A stretch of 7,853 nt of DNA from DATJUF01 sp035524095 (lineage in GTDB: Bacteria; Desulfobacterota; Binatia; Binatales; Binataceae): assembly GCA_035524095.1 (NCBI GenBank), contig DATKPK010000043.1:1-7853 (forward strand). The letters run 5' to 3'. The notes under the pieces are model-generated. The model was not told the DNA's origin. It worked only from the letters and a program-made list of their open reading frames with translations, and ran no database searches. This document shows positions 1 to 4,669 of the stretch, in pieces. The translations under genes and the position numbers were made by a program. Every line of letters begins with the position of its first letter. The first letter of the stretch is position 1.

Positions 1-261
1 GGCAGCGCCGACGAGGGCGGCGTTTAGTTTCTCAGCGTAGGGTGGCGTCGTGGTAGCGTAGACGAGCGAACGGATCTCGGCGGAAGGGGCGCCTTTGAGG
101 GCGTCGCGGAGGGCCTCGACCGCCATCGAGACGCTGTCCTCATCGAAGCTGGCAACGGCGCGTTCGCCGCGTCCGGCGGGGACACCGAGTACCTGCGCTA
201 TCGCGGCGCGCTTGAGCCGCCGGTACGGAATATATGAGCCATAAGAAACTATTCCAGCCAT
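1..261 (-). CDS. HMG-CoA synthase-like / KAS III-like thiolase-fold enzyme, N-terminal part (partial)
   Basis: The first 87 residues are visible; the rest lies beyond the left edge. The start MAGIVSYGSYIPYRRLKR is typical of the archaeal-type HMG-CoA synthase/3-oxoacyl-ACP synthase III-like group, which condenses acyl-CoA units through an acylated cysteine; many bacterial members sit near thiolase or OB-fold acyl-CoA-binding genes. SVSMAVEALRDAL (43-55) and the strand VYATTTPPYAEK (67-78) fit the first half of a thiolase fold. The nucleophilic Cys, expected near residue 110, is outside the window. By eye, the position that is the general-base Glu in classical HMG-CoA synthases (the E of VATES) is Thr71 here, so true HMG-CoA synthesis is uncertain. 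ATG at 261 was chosen because the reading frame upstream offers no other ATG or GTG before a stop at 349-351 and the protein begins as the family does. No clear Shine-Dalgarno is seen. Confidence 0.8.
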   Translation of the reverse strand, partial: MAGIVSYGSYIPYRRLKRAAIAQVLGVPAGRGERAVASFDEDSVSMAVEALRDALKGAPSAEIRSLVYATTTPPYAEKLNAALVGAA

Positions 262-397
262 GACCGCATTAAAGGCTGCGCGGGCGGCGGCGTCAACCTG
301 AACGTAGGCGTTGCGCGCAAGGCCGTGCGGGGTCTGAGGCTGCGGGTATTACGGCTGAGAAACTCAAACCAAGACGCCGGCAAAATCTCAGACGTGA
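262..397. other. Intergenic region between DUF1275 gene and HMGS-like gene
   Basis: This is 136 bases between two genes on the minus strand, so it should hold the end of the DUF1275 transcript and the promoter of the HMGS-like gene. I see no strong hairpin followed by a T run and no convincing -35/-10 pair. The two genes could be co-transcribed. Confidence 0.4.
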
Positions 398-1084
398 TCA
401 GTTGCGGACGGTGGCGTAGGTGGCGGCGAGGAGAATTGGGAGGGCGGTGATTATTCCCATTATCGAGGGAGCGTAGCGGAAGGCGAATCCAGCGGCCAGG
501 GCGGACAGGAAATAGATAGCCAGGAATACGATTTGAATCAGCTGGCGCTCTTCGAAACTGGGCCGATCTTCATGCAATGCTCTGCGCCGCGTGTCCATCA
601 GGACCAGGCCGCTGATCAGAAGGGTCCAAGTGCCGGTGATATAGGTAGTGACTATACCGGGGAGTTTCAGGGAGAGCATCGAGCCGCTTTGGAGTCCGAT
701 TGCGGCGCCGACGCAGCCGAGCAATGCGCAGGTCATGAGCGGATTTGAGGTGGGCCTGACCTGGATCCATGCGACCTCGGCGGCGATCAGCAGGATAGCT
801 TCCAGAAAGAGGACGAGGGAGACGGCATTATCCCAGATCGAGTCAGGATTCACGTCGCGAGTCAGAAACGACCCGATAGTAACTCCGAGGGCATAGAAGA
901 TGAGTGCGATGAATGGATGAAGTACGTCGTGTCGCGCGCCGGCCAGACCGATGCCGAGCAGCACAGTGTTGCCGGTCATATTCGCAACGAAGGCATGTCC
1001 GACGCCGAGGAAGCTCCAGGCGTCGGCGGAGCCTGAGGTAATCGCGAGGATTAAGAGCAGTTTGTCGCGTTCGGTGGTGCGCAC
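398..1084 (-). CDS. YoaK/DUF1275 family integral membrane protein
   Basis: The 228-residue protein has the DUF1275 (YoaK) signatures: SGSADAWSFL (17-26) followed by VANMTGNTV (33-41), and a second, related block TTYITGTW (146-153). The family has about six or seven membrane helices of unknown biochemical role, and the length here is typical. Hydrophobic segments lie roughly at 9-28, 57-76, 87-107, 117-136, 142-163, 184-203 and 206-225, with a basic loop (TRRRALHEDR) around 165-174. The repeated T-G-N/T pattern in the two halves suggests an internal duplication in the family. The start is GTG at 1084; the next ATG is inside the conserved motif, so GTG is required. The ribosome site upstream is weak. 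The gene stands 62 bases downstream of the lipoprotein pair on the same strand and may be read through from it. Confidence 0.9.
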   Translation of the reverse strand: MRTTERDKLLLILAITSGSADAWSFLGVGHAFVANMTGNTVLLGIGLAGARHDVLHPFIALIFYALGVTIGSFLTRDVNPDSIWDNAVSLVLFLEAILLIAAEVAWIQVRPTSNPLMTCALLGCVGAAIGLQSGSMLSLKLPGIVTTYITGTWTLLISGLVLMDTRRRALHEDRPSFEERQLIQIVFLAIYFLSALAAGFAFRYAPSIMGIITALPILLAATYATVRN

Positions 1085-1102
1085 GGCGACAGCTTAGCGG
1101 GT

Positions 1103-1130
1103 CCGGTTCGATGTCAGAATCACTAACCGG
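1103..1130 (-). terminator. Possible weak hairpin terminator after lipoprotein operon
   Basis: CCGGTT (1103-1108) and AACCGG (1125-1130) are exact complements around a 16-base loop that can add a short inner GAT/ATC pairing. It lies between the DUF4410-like gene's stop and the DUF1275 start. There is no T run after it on the minus strand, so intrinsic termination would be weak. Confidence 0.25.
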
Positions 1131-1146
1131 CGAGGGGGCGCAAAGA

Positions 1147-1686
1147 CTAGCTCACTGCGGTTGGGATCTGAGAGCGCAGGTCGGTGACGACGTCTTTGGC
1201 AACGCTCGCGAAAATGGTTTTCCATGCCCCGATTGTATAGGCGCCACCGAATGACACCGTGCGATGAGCATCCACCGAACCAATCAGCTTGCCGCTGGTA
1301 CTGTCCTTTAATTCGCAGTGCAGGGTGATGACGGTGCTGCCGTAACCAGGCAGGAGCCATCGCTTGAAAGCGTTGCCTGGATCGTATTCGACAATCTGTG
1401 TAGCAATTATTAAATGATCGGGCGGCAGCCCTGCCGTCCAGAGAAGATTATCCGTCTGCAAGCGCTCGGTCAGTGCGTCAGTAAACATCTGCTGAATATT
1501 GACGTCGAAAGTCTGGCCAGTGTCGTTGGTCACCGGACCAACCTCAATGCGCATGTCGGCTTTGGGCGTGAAGCCGGGTTCGAATTGTGCGCTGTTGCTA
1601 ACCGACCCGCAGCCGGCGGCTGCTAACGCAAGAGCCGCAATCAGCCACATTCCTGACGCTGTCGAAAGCCGCATCTTACTTGACAT
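1147..1686 (-). CDS. DUF4410-like outer-envelope lipoprotein
   Basis: With ATG at 1686 the product has 179 residues: basic start, hydrophobic stretch 13-25 and lipobox AAAGC with Cys26 as the lipidated residue, so it should be a lipoprotein of the inner or outer membrane. The mature part has the pattern of DUF4410 proteins: a VGPVTNDTG strand near 49-57, IVEYDPGNAFKRWLLPGYG (98-116), a strand-rich ELKDSTSGKLIG (125-136) and a closing amphipathic helix (AKDVVTDL, 163-170). The family has no defined biochemical role. The start was chosen because GGAGAGG (1691-1697) sits five bases before it and gives a normal signal peptide. An ATG at 1725, overlapping the upstream stop as ATGA with AAGAAAGG before it, would add 13 residues (MNWLIALLKWRGP) and is a real alternative. 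It is the second gene of a lipoprotein pair. Confidence 0.8.
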   Translation of the reverse strand: MSSKMRLSTASGMWLIAALALAAAGCGSVSNSAQFEPGFTPKADMRIEVGPVTNDTGQTFDVNIQQMFTDALTERLQTDNLLWTAGLPPDHLIIATQIVEYDPGNAFKRWLLPGYGSTVITLHCELKDSTSGKLIGSVDAHRTVSFGGAYTIGAWKTIFASVAKDVVTDLRSQIPTAVS

Positions 1687-1690
1687 CGGG

Positions 1691-1697
1691 CCTCTCC
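1691..1697 (-). promoter_or_regulatory. Ribosome binding site deciding the DUF4410-like start
   Basis: GGAGAGG on the minus strand stands five bases upstream of ATG 1686. It favours this start over the upstream ATG at 1725, which overlaps the stop of the previous gene. Confidence 0.55.
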
Positions 1698-1721
1698 ATT
1701 TTAACAGGGCGATTAACCAGT

Positions 1722-2258
1722 TCATTGCGAACCTTTCTTGGTCAACTGTGCGTGCAGTTCGAGACCAGGTTCGCCATTAGCAAGTATCTGGTGAGTCCAG
1801 CGTTCATAGCCGGGCGCATCGACTGCGATCAGAAATTGATTATTTTGATAGCGGTCGAGCGGCGTCTCCGTAGATTGGGTAGCCACAGGAATCGCACTGA
1901 AGGGTAGATAGAGTCCCAAGCTGATCACAGTGATAAACAAGGCGAGGCCCGGCTGTGTTTGCCAAAGGGTAACTTTCGTAGTTTGTTCCTCGACTTCCTG
2001 TTCGTAGTCGAGCGGGAACTTGAGTGGTGTTGAACCAACGAACCGATTGCCGATGCTAACGTTTCCGGATGGCAGGCTATCCAGGGTGACCTCGGTTTGG
2101 GCCGTCCGGTAATAGGTATGCTGGACGGGTTCCTGGACGGAACAAGCATTCAGAAGCAGAAGGCTGCCGAGAAGTGCGGCGGACGATCGGCGCCGGCTGA
2201 ACCAACTGGCTTCTGCGGCTGGACCGGTCATCGTGGGATTTCGAAATTGGTGGCTCAT
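1722..2258 (-). CDS. Lipoprotein with PEGA-like domain interrupted by a hydrophobic segment
   Basis: With ATG at 2258 the product has 178 residues. A basic SRRRSS (21-26) is followed by a hydrophobic run and lipobox LLNAC with Cys39, so it should be exported and lipidated. SLPSGNVSIGNRFVGSTPL (61-79) matches the first half of a PEGA domain (P-x-G-x-V-x-I-G-x-x-x-V-G-x-T-P-L). VDAPGYERW (146-154) matches the usual ending, where PGYE follows a short strand. Between them lies an extra stretch with a strongly hydrophobic segment at about 104-126, so the domain looks split. PEGA domains are surface-associated beta modules; the role here is unknown. Start choice is uncertain: TTG 2282 (AGGTGA before it), ATG 2258 and ATG 2231 are all in frame, and none has a strong ribosome site. 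The gene leads the lipoprotein pair; its stop is 35 bases before the next start. Confidence 0.7.
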   Translation of the reverse strand: MSHQFRNPTMTGPAAEASWFSRRRSSAALLGSLLLLNACSVQEPVQHTYYRTAQTEVTLDSLPSGNVSIGNRFVGSTPLKFPLDYEQEVEEQTTKVTLWQTQPGLALFITVISLGLYLPFSAIPVATQSTETPLDRYQNNQFLIAVDAPGYERWTHQILANGEPGLELHAQLTKKGSQ

Positions 2259-2363
2259 GAACAAGCTAACTAGAGATCGCAATCTTCACCTGCGGCCATG
2301 CCGGAGGTTTTGTCCAAGTTTGCTTTACGCCATAATAAAAGAGCAATTAGTGGTAAATGCAGC

Positions 2364-2390
2364 TCTAAAGAATCATACTGATTCTTTAGA
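2364..2390. repeat. Perfect 12-3-12 inverted repeat, candidate operator
   Basis: TCTAAAGAATCA (2364-2375) is followed by TAC and then its exact complement TGATTCTTTAGA (2379-2390). The arms stop matching at the next base on each side. It lies in an AT-rich stretch 106-132 bases upstream of the lipoprotein start at 2258. No T run follows on either strand, so a dimeric regulator site is likelier than an intrinsic terminator; an RNA hairpin remains possible. Confidence 0.6.
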
Positions 2391-2812
2391 ATATTTCTAG
2401 CAAAGGTCAACGAGCGATTCAATCTATAAGGTAGAGATAGCAGCAATCGATCAGTCGATCCGTCCTCGTGTGACGCATGCGAATCGGCGCGATTTGCAGT
2501 CGTTTACTGGGAGTCAGTTGACGAGAAGGTCTTGGGAGGCTGGTGGCGCTTTCGACTATCGAGGCGAGGGGTGCCTAACGGGAGCTCAGGGAATCGGCAG
2601 AGCGCGAGGTAATTGCGAGGACTGGAAGAAGGCAATTTGCCAGATCGGTCACAGGCGCGCTGAAAGCTTATCGGGCCTTAGTTCGAGGCCAAAAGAGGGC
2701 AGCGATGATCGCTCAAATACCATGATGAGCTCTGCGATGAGAGTGCCCGGAGACTCGGATGCAGATGGGCTGGGACCGGGAGGCTCTTGAATAGCGTACG
2801 TGTTCATTCTGG

Positions 2813-2850
2813 CGGAGATTTAAAGACGATTTTGTCGACTAAATCCTCCG
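2813..2850 (+). other. Imperfect long hairpin in the leader of the secreted-protein pair
   Basis: CGGAGATTTA (2813-2822) pairs with TAAATCCTCCG (2840-2850) in a ten-pair stem with one bulged C (2846). Inside the loop GAC (2825-2827) can pair with GTC (2834-2836). It ends five bases before the conserved TGCTAGCA site. It could be a leader RNA structure, a protein site or a chance fold; there is no T run for termination. Confidence 0.35.
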
Positions 2851-2854
2851 ACAG

Positions 2855-2862
2855 TGCTAGCA
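2855..2862. promoter_or_regulatory. TGCTAGCA palindrome, upstream copy
   Basis: This is an eight-base perfect palindrome inside the shared ten-mer AGTGCTAGCA, 89 bases before the first secreted-protein start. The same ten-mer recurs at 3395-3404, 86 bases before the second start. It marks the left edge of the visible duplication and may be a regulator or promoter element. Function is inferred only from conservation between the two copies. Confidence 0.35.
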
Positions 2863-2943
2863 GGAGCCAAAAGGAGCTTAAGGTAGAAGAGTACAAGTTG
2901 AGGTTGAAGTAAGAACGCAACAAAAGAGGAACGGAGGAGACTC

Positions 2944-3402
2944 ATGAGAAAGAGCAACTGGATCACTGTTGCCGTCGTGATTGCGATATGGGCGGTACTG
3001 CCGAGAGGGGTAGCGCGGGCACAGGAAGCGATCGGGGATATCGACTTTTACGTGAACTACAGCACTGGAGTTTCGCCCTTCACGTGGACGACGGTCAATC
3101 CGAATAGCGGTATCGAGCAGCAGGTCACCTGCAACGATGGCGACGTGGCGATCGCGGGAGGCTATGAAGTCGAAAACTTGCCACCGCCGAAAGGCGTGGT
3201 GGTGACGGTTCCGCAAGACCAATTTTATTTTTCAGGTGACACGCCGATCGGCTGGATGGTTTTTTTGCAAAACACCAACCTCAACTTCTATTGCAATCTG
3301 GCGAAACAGGGGACGCCGTATTGTCCGACGGTGCAATTCAGGGTTTCGGTGTCCTGCATATCTCCAGCGGCTTTCAGTTGCGCAATCCCGGATGAGTGCT
3401 AG
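2944..3402 (+). CDS. Small secreted cysteine-containing protein, copy 1 of a tandem pair
   Basis: I do not recognise a named family. The 152-residue product begins MRKSNW, has a hydrophobic core at about 8-19 and a likely signal peptidase site ARA|QE after residue 26, so it should be exported. The mature part of about 126 residues has the core QQVTCNDGDVAIAGGYE, then KGVVVTVPQ, IGWMVFLQN and VQFRVSVSC. This C-x-x-G-x-x-A-x-x-GG ... GW-x-V-x-x-x-N ... C spacing resembles small secreted beta modules common in other bacteria, a by-eye inference. It has six mature cysteines; the last two are in a 14-residue tail absent from copy 2. The ribosome site GGAGGAG stands a few bases before ATG 2944. The downstream paralogue is about 73% identical over 138 ungapped residues. 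The stop TAG lies inside the TGCTAGCA site of the next copy's leader. Confidence 0.8.
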   Translation: MRKSNWITVAVVIAIWAVLPRGVARAQEAIGDIDFYVNYSTGVSPFTWTTVNPNSGIEQQVTCNDGDVAIAGGYEVENLPPPKGVVVTVPQDQFYFSGDTPIGWMVFLQNTNLNFYCNLAKQGTPYCPTVQFRVSVSCISPAAFSCAIPDEC

Positions 3403-3404
3403 CA
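3397..3404. promoter_or_regulatory. TGCTAGCA palindrome, downstream copy overlapping a stop codon
   Basis: This second copy of the eight-base palindrome contains the last Cys codon and TAG stop of copy 1 and begins the leader of copy 2. Its distance to the next start nearly equals that of the first copy, which supports a duplicated regulatory unit or the duplication joint. Confidence 0.35.
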
Positions 3405-3482
3405 AAAGTTGAGCAGAGTTCTAAGGTGATGACGTGGTTGAAGGGGGAAACCGTCCTGAGAAAAGAAAATCTGAGAGGGGTC

Positions 3483-3920
3483 ATGAGAAAGATAAATTGG
3501 ACTACTTTAGTCGCCTCAATAATCGTGTGGGGCATGCTTCCAAGAGGAATCGCGCGAGCACAGGAGACAATCGGCGGTATCGAATTTTATACTAACTACA
3601 GCACTGGCGTGGCACCGTTCACGTGGACGACCGTCAATTCTGACACCGGAATTGAACAGCAAGTCACCTGCAACGATGGCGACGTGGCGATTGCCGGCGG
3701 ATATGAACTAGAAACGCTGCCATCACCCAAAGGCGTGGTCGTCGCGGTGCCCCAGAGCCAGTTCTACTTTTCGGGTGAGACACCGATAGGGTGGATGGTC
3801 TACGTGCAGAACATCAACTTGAACCCGCTTTGCAACAATGCAAAATGGGCCGAGACGTCCTGTCCGGCGGTGCAGTTCAGAGTTTCGGTGTCGTGCGTAC
3901 ACGAAGCAGAGCCAGGCTGA
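3483..3920 (+). CDS. Small secreted cysteine-containing protein, copy 2 of a tandem pair
   Basis: The 145-residue paralogue begins MRKINW, with the same signal peptide design and cleavage at ARA|QE. The mature core repeats QQVTCNDGDVAIAGGYE, KGVVVAVPQ, IGWMVYVQN and VQFRVSVSC. It keeps four cysteines and ends in VHEAEPG instead of the Cys-rich tail of copy 1. Most changes are in the signal peptide, between the two middle cysteines and in the tail; the central 50 or so residues are nearly fixed, which suggests purifying selection on the fold. ATG 3483 matches copy 1 and follows GAGAGGGG closely. The frame is open back to GTG 3396, but those 29 codons overlap copy 1 and correspond to its non-coding leader. 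Two hairpins follow the stop directly. Role unknown; co-transcription with copy 1 is likely from the 80-base gap. Confidence 0.8.
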   Translation: MRKINWTTLVASIIVWGMLPRGIARAQETIGGIEFYTNYSTGVAPFTWTTVNSDTGIEQQVTCNDGDVAIAGGYELETLPSPKGVVVAVPQSQFYFSGETPIGWMVYVQNINLNPLCNNAKWAETSCPAVQFRVSVSCVHEAEPG

Positions 3921-3937
3921 GCCGATTCGACATCGGC
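3921..3937 (+). other. Hairpin directly after the copy 2 stop codon
   Basis: GCCGAT (3921-3926) and ATCGGC (3932-3937) are exact complements around the loop TCGAC. It touches the larger hairpin at 3937-3961, so the transcript end would carry two adjacent stems. Confidence 0.4.
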
Positions 3938-3961
3938 GAGAGGCGGAGATTCCGCCTCTCG
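3937..3961 (+). terminator. GC-rich hairpin, likely terminator of the secreted-protein pair
   Basis: CGAGAGGCGGA (3937-3947) pairs perfectly with TCCGCCTCTCG (3951-3961) around GAT, 16 bases after the copy 2 stop. The stem is strong but is followed by TCTAGTAGATG rather than a T run, so it may act as an RNA-end stabiliser or a weak or factor-assisted terminator. Confidence 0.5.
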
Positions 3962-4032
3962 TCTAGTAGATGTTGCGGGCATATTGGCCACGAAGGCCTG
4001 TTCCGATAATTAGAAGTTCCGGGATGGTTCTG

Positions 4033-4036
4033 AGGA
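4033..4036 (+). promoter_or_regulatory. Ribosome binding site deciding the start of the orphan gene
   Basis: AGGA within GAGGAAAG (4032-4039) stands eight bases before ATG 4045. The earlier in-frame ATGs at 3970 and 4024 have no comparable site, and 3970 sits right beyond the hairpin. Confidence 0.45.
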
Positions 4037-4044
4037 AAGCTGCT

Positions 4045-4656
4045 ATGGCAGTTAGAACCTTGATAGGGGAAGTGGCGGAACCGGGCCTCAGAGAGTTTGT
4101 CCGAGGCGAGATCGCGGGAGGATGCACTGCTCTGTCAGAGACCGTCTCGAAGCGAATCGATTTAACTCTCGGAAGGTTCTTTTTGATAATGCCTCAGAAT
4201 TTCGTTCCGAGCACGGTCGAGGCCGGAGGCTGGAATTGGACGCCAAGGAATCTTAACGAGGAAAGAGCAAATGACATTCTCGTTGAGGTAATAGCTGATT
4301 ATCTGAAGGCAAGCGGCACTCGATTTGTGATTCAGGATTATATGATGAGGCGTACGGATCCATGCTTTACGGACGACCCGCTACGGATGTTTTATAATGA
4401 AGAATTGTATTGGGAGCTTCATGGGCTTGGCATTACTGGAGAAAAGATAAAGGACTGCTGCGGCGATGCCAGTTACTGGCCGTGGATTGGATATTTTTGC
4501 AAAGTGCGTGAGGGAAAGGATCGGTTCATCAGCGCTAAGGATTTGGAAGATGTCGCCGATAACCTAGTTGGATTAGCAGCGCAGGCTTTACATGATAGCT
4601 ATGTGTTTTGGTGGCGCACCGACCGTGAGCAATTTCCCGGCCGGACTGATGACTAG
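4045..4656 (+). CDS. Hypothetical protein of 203 residues, no recognised family
   Basis: I do not recognise this protein. From ATG 4045 it shows no signal peptide or membrane helix, so it is probably cytoplasmic. It starts with a helical-looking segment (IGEVAEPGLREFVRGEIAGG, 7-26), has a mixed middle with GGWNWTP (61-67), and a second helical part LNEERANDILVEVIADYL (70-87). The C-terminal half is rich in aromatic residues and cysteine (YWELHG, CCGDASYWPWIGYFC at 138-152, and FWW at 188-190); Cys107, 138, 139 and 152 could form a metal site, but the spacing matches no motif I know. Codons are more AT-rich than in the neighbours, which may point to a recent gain. It ends two bases from the convergent cyclase gene. 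In-frame starts at 3970 and 4024 would lengthen it by 25 and 7 residues. Confidence 0.65.
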   Translation: MAVRTLIGEVAEPGLREFVRGEIAGGCTALSETVSKRIDLTLGRFFLIMPQNFVPSTVEAGGWNWTPRNLNEERANDILVEVIADYLKASGTRFVIQDYMMRRTDPCFTDDPLRMFYNEELYWELHGLGITGEKIKDCCGDASYWPWIGYFCKVREGKDRFISAKDLEDVADNLVGLAAQALHDSYVFWWRTDREQFPGRTDD

Positions 4657-4669
4657 AGTTAGTCATTGG
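4646..4669. other. Dyad spanning both convergent stop codons
   Basis: ATGACTA (4649-4655) and TAGTCAT (4660-4666) are exact complements around GAGT, and on the plus strand three further pairs (two of them G-T) extend the stem to 4646-4669. Both stop codons lie inside it. No T run follows, so it is at most a weak bidirectional terminator. Confidence 0.4.

Larger units (their letters stand above)
2283..2943. other. Intergenic region of about 660 bases, no supported gene
   Basis: This divergent region separates the minus-strand lipoprotein operon from the plus-strand secreted-protein pair and should contain both promoters. The part from about 2310 to 2440 is clearly AT-rich and contains the 2364-2390 dyad. 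A TATTAT on the minus strand at about 2328-2333 could be a -10 element for the lipoproteins, but no good -35 accompanies it. TATAAG at 2425-2430 on the plus strand also lacks a -35 partner. An open frame from GTG 2470 to 2790 has no ribosome site and an Arg/Gly/Ser-rich product that looks non-coding. The right part has the hairpin at 2813-2850 and the TGCTAGCA site at 2855-2862. Confidence 0.6.

Noticed and set aside
2446..2459. ATCGA/TCGAT short dyad in the intergenic region
   Set aside because: Five-base arms around four bases are common by chance, and nothing nearby supports a function.
2470..2790. Plus-strand open frame of 106 codons from a GTG start
   Set aside because: There is no ribosome site, the product is Arg/Gly/Ser-rich with no recognisable fold, and the region around it reads as non-coding. 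A tiny gene cannot be excluded, but nothing supports it.
3396..3482. N-terminal extension of secreted protein copy 2 from GTG 3396
   Set aside because: It overlaps the end of copy 1 and matches the non-coding leader of that copy; ATG 3483 gives the same signal peptide as copy 1.
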